A stretch of DNA of 64,000 nucleotides from Pararge aegeria (Eukaryota; Arthropoda; Insecta; Lepidoptera; Nymphalidae), in assembly GCF_905163445.1 (NCBI RefSeq), contig NC_053180.1, positions 19,768,701-19,832,700 on the forward strand. The letters are read 5' to 3'. Positions within the stretch are counted from its first letter, which is position 1; the number at the start of each line of letters is the position of its first letter. Below, in pieces: positions 21,370 to 30,701 of the stretch. A model generated the notes under the pieces. The model did not search any database. It was not told the DNA's origin and saw only the letters and a list, made by a program, of their open reading frames with translations. Made by a program: the position numbers and the translations under genes.

Positions 21370-21872
21370 CTGACAGTAATACCCACCTCAACGCTTCGCT
21401 TATGAGGCGTGCAATAATAATAATTATATATATTATACTTGCCCCTATTGATATTCCTGCTCTCATTGAGCCATCAGTAAGTAGTCGGGATAATGGCAAG
21501 ATACCTGGTGGATTGACGCTGGCTCCCTGGAAACGGGGACGGGCGCTTTTGTGGGACGCAACATGCGTTGACACATTGGCCTCTTCTCATATCTGGAAGA
21601 CCGCATCAAGACCGAGAGCCTCAGCTAAGACAGCTGAAAACGGCAAACGGCGTATGTATGCCTCTCTATTACGTAGTTACACATTTGTTCCGTTTGTCGT
21701 GGAGATCCTGAGGCAATGTAGTCTAACTTCGAGAAAAATTCCAGGCGGTTGCTTGCCACATCTGGTTGTAGATGGGCCGGCTAATTTTTTTCGCAAAGAA
21801 TCATCTTGATTGTTCAACGCGAAAATGCAGCCGGCATTCTTGGCAATGTTCCTTCAACATTAGTCGTGTTCA
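21370..21872 (+). pseudogene. Non-LTR retroelement ORF fragment (frameshifted)
   Basis: It encodes IPALIEPSVSSRDNGKIPGG, LTLAPWKRGRALLWDATCVD TLASSH, KRRMYASLLRSYTFVPFVVE. After the stop at 21807, in another frame, it gives IVQRENAAGILGNVPST. This block (WDATCVDTLA, FVPF-E, Q-R-N-A) is common in retroelement-derived polyproteins of invertebrates. A TA-rich insertion near 21415 interrupts the 5' part. Confidence 0.65.
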
Positions 21873-21874
21873 CG

Positions 21875-22785
21875 GTTTCTGTATGTTCTTAATTCTGTGG
21901 CTGTCAGCTAGATTTTTTTCTTCGTTGGAATAAACGATACGAATCAGAAGCTTCCCGCCACCTTTTTAAGATGATCAGCCCATTCGACTGAAGACGAGGA
22001 GTGACGTGTTCAAGGATCATACATCCTATCATACATAAGGACATCATATTATCATATATATTTAATTTAAAAAAACAATTTAATAATATTATTTACTCGT
22101 GGAGAGCAGTAAATTGTTATCGACTTCAGAAATAAGCGCTTTACATTTGAAAGAGTGGAAAATGGCGTAATATTTTGCAATACAAAGAAATTGATTGTGA
22201 GAGAGATCTTCACAAAATAGAACCGATCGCATTTGTTATACTTGTTGCCGTATCGGGAATCGTTCTTTTCCAAACAATTTACAACATCTCGATTGAATGA
22301 TTCGCCTCAATAAATAATGGCGGAGCGTCCGATATCTCCCCGCCGCGCCGCGGCGTCCTATTTCATATTTAATTCCTTGTTCTTTGCTATTTCTTCAAAT
22401 ATTTGCTGTTTACGGGAATTTACGCTTTATTTGATAAGCACTTTACTTGCTAGGAGCATATTTTGTACCTTGTCTTAATATTTTATTGCTGAGATGTTTT
22501 TATTATTTTATAATTTAGTGTATAAAATATGTCTACTAAAGTAGCTCTTTCATCAGAGTGTAACTTATTATCGTGGTTTTTAAATGGCAACACGCAGTCA
22601 CGTTTTGGTGATTAAAGATTGTTAACACCTCAGTTTACATATTCATGATTCGAGATTCAGTTATACGCGATTCTTTACGTGTTACAAAAGGATAAATCAG
22701 CATCAATTTAAGTCTGAGCATATATGATATCAAATATTAGACTGAGCGTATGTGCTATAGCGAAGCGTGACCAAGATTAGCTAGT
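21875..22785. other. Mostly unassigned; short GC-rich patch at 22318-22362
   Basis: The patch ATGGCGGAGCGTCCGATATC followed by CCCGCCGCGCCGCGGCG stands out from AT-rich surroundings and resembles a promoter/5' UTR, but no exon follows that I can support. Confidence 0.25.
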
Positions 22786-22789
22786 ATCA

Positions 22790-22925
22790 TCATAGTTAAT
22801 CCTGTACGGGTCACAGAACATGGGTTGGCATGGGTTTAGGTCGTCGACCACCACGCTAGCCAAGTGTGGATTGGTAGACTTCACACTCCTCTAAGAACAT
22901 TATTGAGGAACGTTAGCTACTATAA
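22790..22925 (-). mobile_element. SINE-B 3' half, degraded
   Basis: ACCACCACGCTAGCCAAGTG TGGATTGGTAGACTTCACAC. Confidence 0.6.
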
Positions 22926-23599
22926 TAACACAATATCGTCCATTACATTTATACAAATCGTCAGAATCTTTACAACTATGAGTTCGCATGAAAAATATAC
23001 ATAAACTGGGAATGATAACTTTTACGGACATACGCGGTTCACGCGAATGGCTTCCTCATGCTGGAAATGTTTATTTTAAGCTATAAACATCCATAAATCG
23101 CTTTTGTTTCTGAAAGTTTACATGTATTTGATGTTATGCTTTTTAAAGGTAGGTATTATGTAAAGAATAAGCCAAACGGTACGAAGCTTAATATAGGATG
23201 AAAAATTACTTATCATCGACATCTTACCAACGTCCTACTAAGCTGGGTCAGGCACAAGTCTCCTGTTTCATAGGGGAATGGGAAGAGATGACGGGCCGCT
23301 TAGAACCACTATGCAGCATACACACATATAGCTACGGATTGCAGATGTTAACAAATAATTAGCCATATGGTGACAACGGATCAGAATGTAGCTGTTTAAG
23401 AGTGGTTTTGAGAGTGGGCAGTAGCGGACTTAGGAATTGTACGTTTTATTTGGCACCGATTAAAAAATGTTGTGTATAAAATTAATTTCTTGATTTAAGC
23501 TGTTTAAAAAGTAAGTGATGAAATTTTAAATTGAAATTTTTTTTTACGCTTGTTAGGGTAACCCGCAACCCTTTACAAGTAGGCGGTACAGTGATTTTA
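22926..23599. other. Mostly unassigned
   Basis: A weak SINE-B or family-H-like tail at 23215-23300 (CCAACGTCCTACTAAGCTGG); the rest not recognised. Confidence 0.3.
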
Positions 23600-23604
23600 T
23601 AAAG

Positions 23605-23880
23605 TGGGTAAATAAATAAAACTTTTGATAACTATAAATTCATATAGGCCAGATATTTTATTAAATTTATTGTTTTTCTTACAAATACGCCAATAATTAT
23701 TATTTAAGTTCTAAATAGTTTTCAAGAAACAATTAAAATCATACCAATGTTCATGACATTGACTTTGCGGGTATTTCGATAATTATACGACTGCATTATC
23801 GATACAGTTCAGTCCTACGTGGACTCGAACGATGCAAAGATACCTCCCGATGTCTTAGTGGTTACCACAAGATATTGCTT
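23605..23880 (-). mobile_element. SINE-D
   Basis: On the minus strand GGTAACCACTAAGACATCGG (A-box-like), then ATCGTTCGAGTCCACGTAGG (B box), ATAATGCAGTCGTATAATTA and a GATATT...CCACTTTAT end. Family members are at 38650, 39484, 42368 and 43072. Confidence 0.6.
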
Positions 23881-24084
23881 GTCCCGAGTCTGGGGTGGGG
23901 TGGGATATTAACGGTTCAAGAGATGGAGTTCAAGGTTCTCGGAACATTGCCGAAAAAAAGTGAACTATTGGTCATTTTAGATGGTCTTGATAGATTTTAT
24001 AAATACCTATTTAGGTTTTCATAAAAAAACAATACATGATAAAAAAACGACATGAAAGCGTCTACTCTGGACTCTAGAGCAAAC

Positions 24085-24310
24085 ATTTTTTCAATACACA
24101 CATCTCCATCTAGCCCCATAGTAGCTTGTGTTATGGGTACAAAGAAGACTGATGAGTATTTTAATGTACTGACTGATGAGTACATAAATAGGTACTTATA
24201 ATATATATATAAACATATTCATCACAAACACATTTTCCAGGTGTGGGAATTGAATCCACGTCCTTGGAATCAGAAAGCAGGGTTGCTGCCCACTGGGATA
24301 ATCACGCCTA
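24085..24310 (-). mobile_element. SINE-A, degraded
   Basis: CAATACACACATCTCCATCT and ACATTTTCCAGGTGTGGGAA, with a small internal duplication of the GACTGATGAGTA block near 24150-24182. Confidence 0.8.
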
Positions 24311-24675
24311 TATTTACGTCTTAAAACGCGTGTTGTGGGATGGGTGTTAGTGTGCAGAATACCTATTTGTGTTGCTGTCTGTATATCCCGTTCTTCGCAA
24401 CTTTTTGCGTTACAACAAAACAGTTTCGAGTTTCGACCCACGGCCGCGGCGAGGTAGACGCCGATGGCGATAAGGCAGTAATTACGATGCAGAGACGCGT
24501 GAGCTATCTTTGGATTGTTTCTTGCATTTGTTATGTTTCGATTTATTTGTCTCATTCCTCTATTACTAAAAAACATAAATACTTATATAACATACTTCAC
24601 TTTCGTAAAAACAGAGTTGCACGAGCCCCAGCATGCATCACTGACTTTTCGGAGTTACAGTCGGCAATGTACCCT
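24311..24675. other. Unassigned stretch
   Basis: Two overlapping frames of about 125 codons (24196-24576 minus, 24340-24717 plus) are largely SINE shadows. A GC-richer patch GGCCGCGGCGAGGTAGACGC lies near 24442. No gene supported. Confidence 0.3.
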
Positions 24676-24679
24676 CAAC

Positions 24680-24790
24680 ATATTGATTGTACATTGGCAA
24701 AGATCTGTTTGGTGTAGAGTATAAGGATTGAAGAAAATATAAGTTACTTAATATTCATATAGGAATTCCGCAAAGTAACGATAGATGATG
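24680..24790 (+). mobile_element. Penelope-like tail fragment
   Basis: GATCTGTTTGGTGTAGAGTA TAAGGATTGAAGAAA, then GGAATTCCGCAAAGTAACG. Confidence 0.65.
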
Positions 24791-25539
24791 AATATTAACT
24801 GAACACCCTAGAAGTGTATACTGAGGGTCAGTCAGTCAGGTCAGTCAGTAAGTCAGGACAGTCTTCTTTTTTAATTCTACCGCTAAGGGTTTTAGAAAAG
24901 ATAAGAAAATGTGTATGAAAGTGTGTAATTTTTTAGGTATGAATACATAACTAAAAAAATACACAACTGCAACTTGGTATTTAGACTTTTTAGCTATAAG
25001 ACACGAAATAAATGTTTCATAGTATTTAAAATACATCCCTCAAACGAGTGAACTAAGGATTGAAAGATTGTGTGGTACGGTATTTTTTTATATTAACAAA
25101 AATAGTATTTTATTGCTTTTCGTTTTATATAGCTTGGTTTCTAGCTGACGAAAAACGACGGCGAAATTTTCCACTGACGAAGTTGCGGGCATCCGCTTGT
25201 ATAAACAATAAATATTAAGCAACCACTACATAAATCTATGTGATGTATATCCCAAGCATTGTTTGTGCGTTGTAAAGTCAAAACAGTATCGGAGTGTAAC
25301 TAAAAAAATATAAAATTATGAAAACCTTGACTGTCAATGTAGTTTTGTATTTTCCTAATTTCACGTTGTTGTAATGGGTCCGACACTCGTAACACAAGTT
25401 ATCTTAGTGAGAGTGTTTAAGCGCAAGTTGCACAAATGAGTGCACAAATCAATAGAGTATCACTGTGTTCATAAGGAGATTCCTGCTTGATACATTTTTT
25501 TTGAAATAAATAAATTATTATTATTATTATTATTATAGT
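24791..25539. other. Mostly unassigned
   Basis: A (GTCA)n-like run near 24828-24856, a repeat F/G head-like piece at 25135-25205 (CTAGCTGACG, TGACGAAGTTGCGGGCATCC) and (TTA)n at 25516-25540. Confidence 0.35.
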
Positions 25540-25850
25540 TTACATTATTCTACTAGTCAAGCCCTTTCATATGATACGAATATATACATATCGATGGAGT
25601 AGTGAGAAAAAATTGTAATCTGCCATTTTATGGCAGTGGTCATCTTGGACCGATTTTTATTAAACATTACTAAGCACACTACCGACTTATCCATCTTTCA
25701 AACAAAATAAAAAGAATATCTAAATCAGTTCATCCGTTAATACAATGCCACAGGCAGACATAGACACATACTCAAAAACACACACACACACTCACACATC
25801 ACGTCAAACCTACAATACCCCAGTGGTTTGCGTCGGAGGTTAAATAGAAT
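25540..25850 (+). repeat. Dispersed repeat M
   Basis: GTCAAGCCCTTTCATATGAT to GTCAAACCTACAATACCCCA and TTTGCGTCGGAGGTTAAA. An AC-rich stretch lies at 25778-25798. Confidence 0.6.
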
Positions 25851-26470
25851 TGTCACACAGAAGTGCTGTTAGTGCGCGAGTAAATACCACTGGCATTAAT
25901 AAAAAAAGCCCAACATATATTTTAACACTGTCGCGACCCGTCTAGACGATGTTGGTATTTAGGTATCTCTTCTTTACACTGTGGTATTGTGGAATCTGCG
26001 TGGTTGGTGTTTTTGATAGTAGGAGCAAAACATAAAACCAAAGAGTATTGTTTATGAAAATAAAACAGTTATAAAATAGGTATACCACGCAGATTTGTAC
26101 GATTGCGTAGTAAGTAAATGATACTGGTTTGGTGATTAAAAAATTACATATTATAATGAAGGATAAAAATATTATTGAGATTACTATAACACACCCTTTA
26201 TGCACATTAATGCATTAATCTGTTTCTAATTTTCACATTTTCAATTAAAATTCCCTTAGCTGTTTAAAGGCAAGACTAAAACAAAATTTGAGTATTCCCA
26301 ACCTAACACTAAATAACCTCGGAGTCGATTAACCAGGTCCGCTGTCAATATTTATATACGTGCACCGTGAAAGAACTGATTTAGGGATAGTATGGCGGCA
26401 TATATAGTTAAATTTTAGGGCTATGTAAATCGAGATATTTTCTATTTTTATTTTCTTTTGTTGCACTTCA
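25851..26470. other. Unassigned AT-rich stretch
   Basis: An 87-codon minus frame (25942-26205) is hydrophobic but has no recognisable domain; likely chance. Confidence 0.3.
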
Positions 26471-26795
26471 TGTTTAGTTCTTGACTGCAATCTCACCTGC
26501 TGGTAGCTTATGATGCAGACTCCAGTCTATGGTGGTAACGCGCTTACCACCATAGATTACAGTCTGCATTATAAGTTACCAGCAAATGAGATTGGGATTT
26601 TATAATTACCTAATTGTCTCTGGACTGTTCTGGTGGGAAGATTCGGCTAGTTACCACTGAACTGACAAAGATGTGACGCCAAAGCATTAAGCGTTCCGGT
26701 ACAATTTCTTGTAGAAACCGTTCTAGGATGTCAGGGTGATAGCCGAAGCCTCCCACCAGTACAGACTAGAGAAAATTCTGAAATCCTAAATTCCA
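26470..26795. mobile_element. SINE-C fragments in opposite orientation (two inverted repeats)
   Basis: The tail parts 26484-26534 (minus) and 26540-26590 (plus) form a ~51-nt imperfect palindrome around CGCGC. A second inverted pair, about 26612-26652 and 26733-26775, is formed by CTGGTGGGAAGATTCGGCTA and TAGCCGAAGCCTCCCACCAG. Confidence 0.8.
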
Positions 26796-27945
26796 AAGCT
26801 GAGTATTGCAAATTAGGTTTAATGTTTAAGTAACGCCTACTTCTGTCTAATATCTAATGCTCTAATGAATTGGTCTGTTTTGCATAACCACATCCAATTG
26901 GCTCTTCACTCAGAGTTAATACCTTAACGCCGTATAATTCCACCATTAATACCTTTTATCTCCACCGCCAAATGACCTCAGAGTTACAACCAATTTGAGA
27001 CCCTTCGGAGGGCTAATTTGTTTTTTCAACACTTACGAGTGTGAACCCCTGCTGTGCTCAAATACAAAAAGATACACGGCCCTTTTAAGCAACGGTGTTT
27101 TCTGCCAATGTACTGGACCGCTGGGTCAGGATAAAACGGGACGTTTATACAATCTTATGTAGGCCTTTTAAAATTGACAGCATTGATTGTATAACTTAAA
27201 TAGATCAAAACTTAATCATAAAACAAAATATTGTTTGAGATTAAATTATACTTTTCTATAATAATTGCAGAACATAGAATTAAGTCCTAAACTTTTTTCA
27301 TCCTAATTTTTGACTGAATTTTGTAATGGAAAAGATTATACCATGGCTGGCATACACATAGGCTGTTTTTTATCCCAGAAAATATACGGTTTCCGAAGGA
27401 ATCCTGAAAACAGCAGGTTATTAATATCCCTCCATACTAATATTATCTATTGTAATGTTTCTGTTTGTTTTTTTTTTGGCAATTATTCGAATATGTATTC
27501 ATATATATAGTGTATTCTAAAGATGGACATAGAATGGTAGTTTTTCCGAAAAAAAACGTAACGTAACTGAAGATGAAACTGAAACCTAATTTTGGTATCT
27601 ACCGAGTCCCCTGTATCCCCGCGGTGCCCGTTCTATCTTCTCCTAGGTGTGTTGCTCCATTTATAAGAACTGGCCATATAAAAAAACACATCTTGTTTAT
27701 AAACTCAACGCATATGGGAATAAAGACTCATTTGTATTGAACTTTTTATCTCGAGCTTACAGATACCACCCGCTGATACAAGAATAAGAAATCCTTCAAG
27801 AAATCGTTTCTGTAATCAATGCTGCGTTCTTACATTAAGGGTCTAGTCGGACATTCCAGAATCACCCTTTAAGCTTTGGATCTAGCGCGATAAACACGTG
27901 GCAGTAACCTGTGTTTATATCTCATCAAGATATTTTTTTTAGTAT
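26796..27945. other. Unassigned stretch
   Basis: No gene. A G-like tail piece (CATACTAATATTATCTATTG) lies near 27433. The rest is unmatched. Confidence 0.35.
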
Positions 27946-27947
27946 GA

Positions 27948-28330
27948 AAATTATGCTTAATTTGCTGTTCTCCGCGATAAGTACGGAGGTAAATAAGCAG
28001 GAGAATCTGTATGGTGTAATTTTTAATTTCTTCAATCCTTACCATCATCATCATCACTTTAACCGATTGAAGCCCACTGCTGGGCATAGGTCTTTTGTAG
28101 AGAGTGCCAAAATCCACGGTCCTGGGCCGCTTGTTTCCAGCGGCTCCCAGCGACTCGTTTGATGTCGTCTATCCACCTCGTTGGGGGCCGACCAACACTG
28201 CGTTTACCTGCGCGGTGTCGCCATTACAACACCTTGCAACCCAAACGTCCATTGGTTTTCCGAGCTATGTGCAATAAATCCTTTTACTCCACACCAAACA
28301 GATCTTCGGCAATGTACCCTCCCACACAGA
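27948..28330 (-). mobile_element. Penelope-like tail split by an RTE insertion
   Basis: The minus-strand tail runs GCTTAATTTGCTGTTCTCCG ... TTTCTTCAATCCTT (to 28040) and resumes AATCCTTTTACTCCACACCA AACAGATCTTCGGC at 28277. Confidence 0.8.
28041..28276 (-). mobile_element. RTE-type LINE tail inserted in the Penelope tail
   Basis: ATCATCATCATCACTTTAAC CGATTGAAGCC, then GGTCCTGGGCCGCTTGTTTC and CAGCGACTCGTTTGATGTCG, minus orientation. It is flanked by the 7-bp duplication AATCCTT (28034-28040 and 28277-28283). Confidence 0.85.
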
Positions 28331-28412
28331 TTCTCCTGCTTTTCGCGGAGTATGGCAAATTAAGCTTCACTTTCATAATATATTATGGATTTCCGCAAAG
28401 TAACGCCTGTTT
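28325..28412 (+). mobile_element. Penelope-like tail fragment, opposite orientation
   Basis: CACAGATTCTCCTGCTTTTC GCGGAGTATGG to TTCCGCAAAGTAACGCCTG. It follows the minus-strand tail directly. Confidence 0.75.
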
Positions 28413-28454
28413 GGAGTAAGTGTAAGTAAGATAAGTTTTTAATCCAATGTTTGT

Positions 28455-28612
28455 TTTATAATAACAATTGACGGACCAAGCAGATGGGCCACGTGACCGA
28501 AGTGGGACAACATCGCCTCTTAGCAAGGAAACACTTCGCAGGGTATGCAAGGGACGCATCCTGCAATTTACCACCCTGTGTCTACCAACCTGAGGTGTAG
28601 TTGTCAAACCTA
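28455..28612 (+). repeat. Dispersed repeat K, 5' part
   Basis: ACGGACCAAGCAGATGGGCC, AACACTTCGCAGGGTATGCA and CCTGAGGTGTAGTTG. Confidence 0.6.
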
Positions 28613-28617
28613 CCTAT

Positions 28618-28750
28618 TTTGACGGCCGTTTGGCGCAGTGGCCAGCGACCTTGCTTTCTGAGTCCAAGGCCGTGGGTACGATTAGCACAACTGGAAAATG
28701 CTTGTGCGATGCACATGAATGCTTTTCGGTGGCTTGGTGTTTATATGTAT
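28618..28750 (+). mobile_element. SINE-A, 5' half of an interrupted copy
   Basis: TTTTGACGGCCGTTTGGCGC through GGTGTTTATATGTAT. The SINE resumes at about 29303. Confidence 0.85.
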
Positions 28751-29302
28751 ACTAGCTGACCCGCGCAACTTCGTCTGCACCGAAACGGTTATTAGAGGTT
28801 TCATTATCTTAAAAAACCTAGAAACAAATTGCAACGCGGCCGGGTGGCCCGCTGCATTTTGTGACTTAAAAGTCGGCATGACATCTTTAGAAAACATCGT
28901 TATATTTCAGCCAATTTACAGAAATAGGATGGTACGCATGCATTCAATCGTTGTGCCATATGCCTTGCGACTTGCCAGTATCTGTAAAGAGTTATGTCAT
29001 TTATCTCCAACAATATTTATTAGATCTTCATTAAAATTACACAATACATGCTAGTTAGTATACACTTTCAAATAAAAAAAGAATTATTAAAATCGGTTCA
29101 AATTTAACGGAGCTATGAAGTAAAATTGATAAAAAATTTCATCCCGTTTCCAGGAGGAAACTTATTGTTTATCGGCATAAAAAGTAGCCTATATTCATCC
29201 GAAATACCAGCTACCACTATACTAAATTTTATTTAAATCCGTTCAGTAGTTTTCACGTGATGCCCGGACAGACAGACAGATAGACAGACAAAAATTATAT
29301 TA
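28751..29302 (+). repeat. Dispersed repeat F inserted in SINE-A
   Basis: ACTAGCTGACCCGCGCAACT TCGTCTGC start; CAGGAGGAAACTTATTGTTT and CCGTTCAGTAGTTTTCACGT; (ACAG)n-like end at 29269-29289. Confidence 0.8.
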
Positions 29303-29430
29303 AATTATGAGTATTTATTAAATATTCATAAAAACATTCATCAGTCATCTTAGTACCCATAACACAAGCTACGCTTACTTTCAGGCTAGATGGCGATGTG
29401 TGTATTGTCGTAGTATATTTATATATAAAA
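29303..29430 (+). mobile_element. SINE-A, 3' half of the interrupted copy
   Basis: ATTATGAGTATTTATT, then ATTCATCAGTCATCTTAGTA and GATGGCGATGTGTGTATTGT. It picks up exactly where the 5' half stops. Confidence 0.85.
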
Positions 29431-29532
29431 TAAAAAAAAAAAACAAACCTCATGTGCCCATAATAACATCGGCAACCACACCGTTTAGAACAGAACACAT
29501 ATTTGTGGAATAATATTGTGAGAGTTAAAAGT

Positions 29533-29830
29533 CTAGGAGCGGTGATAGCCCAGTGGGTAACTTCGATTTCATTTTCGGGGGGCCTAGTTCGAATCCAATC
29601 TAACTTTTCTAAGTCATGTGCATTATACGAGTAAGCAATTAAAACATCACTTTCTTCAACGATGAAGGAAAACGTGGTGATGAAACCTGCATGCCTGAGG
29701 GTTCTCCATAATGTTCTCAAAGGTGTATGGAGTCCACAAATCCGCATTGGGCCCAGCGTGGTGTATTACAGCACTATCCCCTTCTGATTGTGGGAGGAGA
29801 CCTGAGATATGATGATGATGATGATGAATA
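29533..29830 (+). mobile_element. SINE-B, full length
   Basis: AGCGGTGATAGCCCAGTGGG head, B box TAGTTCGAATCC, GAAACCTGCATGCCTGAGGG and an (ATG)n tail at 29809-29826. Confidence 0.85.
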
Positions 29831-30219
29831 AAGTCTCAAGTAAAAGTATGTTCAACGTGGAAATTCGAATGGTGAAAATCACTAATCTAGGAGACTCTAA
29901 ACGAGACAAAACACTCAAAACGAGCATTATCTTCGTTAGTATCAGATCAGCAAATCAGCGGAATCTGTCTGAGTGTTTTTCTTTCGATAGTTTGTATCAT
30001 ATTATGGCACGTTCGCAAATTGTATAGCTATATGTTTCTCAAAGTTTGCGATATGACGACAGTGGTACTGAACGCAGTTTAACGAAATGATTCCCACCAG
30101 TAATCTAAGGAAATTTAGGACTATACAAATAGATGTGGAATGTATTAGTATTTTGGGATTTCTCTAGACTAGCTCTTAAAAAATAAAAAAGTTATACCAC
30201 ATAATGTCGATCATTCTGG

Positions 30220-30360
30220 CCAACTGGCGCAGTAGTAGTTGTATGTATATTAATCATAAAAATATTCATCAGTCATCTTAGTACCCATTCCACAAGCTAC
30301 GCTTACTCTGAGACTAGATAGCGATGTGTGTATTGCCGTAGTATATTTATTTATTTATTT
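30220..30360 (+). mobile_element. SINE-A with large internal deletion
   Basis: The first ~15 nt (CCAACTGGCGCAGTAG) are joined to the 3' half (AATATTCATCAGTCATCTTA to TTTATTTATTTATTTT). It lies about 260 bp upstream of the SVWC-like gene's ATG. Confidence 0.75.
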
Positions 30361-30622
30361 TATATGTCATGTGGAGCTCCGTACTTCACCGAAACCTTTT
30401 ATAAATATATATAGCAATAAATTATTATAATGATACTTTAAAGCAAAGTAAATAGGTACAAATTAATTAATAAACTAGTAGCGAAACGTTGAGAACTGCT
30501 GCCAAATAGCTACCGTCGACAAAATCATAACAATATGGTGACACACATACAAAATACATACACAGGCAGTGCTCATCCGGCAATAGGTATAATAACATCG
30601 CATAAGCATTGTACGAGCCAAA

Positions 30623-30701
30623 ATGGCGGAATGCTATTTAATCTGCGCATTATTTGTGTGTTTGAACATTTTTGGCGTACAAGGATCTATACACGTGAAA
30701 G
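30623..30701 (+). CDS. Exon 1: signal peptide exon of the SVWC-like gene
   Basis: The ATG at 30623 has a good context (CCAAAATGG). It opens a 26-codon stretch with a Cys-rich hydrophobic core, LICALFVCLNIF, followed by GVQG, a typical signal peptidase site, then SIHVK. The last base, G30701, is the first base of a codon. Joined to GC at 33076-33077 it makes GGC (Gly27), so the reading frame passes directly into LLCQDP of exon 2. The donor reads AAAG|GTCAGC, which has an uncommon C at +3. A GT at 30678 (GGC|GTACAA) would be phase 0 and would not fit exon 2. The exon choice is inference from phase, signal-peptide character and position 2.4 kb upstream on the same strand. Confidence 0.6.

Noticed and set aside
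29295..29747. 150-codon minus-strand frame
   Set aside because: It runs across SINE-A and SINE-B copies and is their antisense translation.
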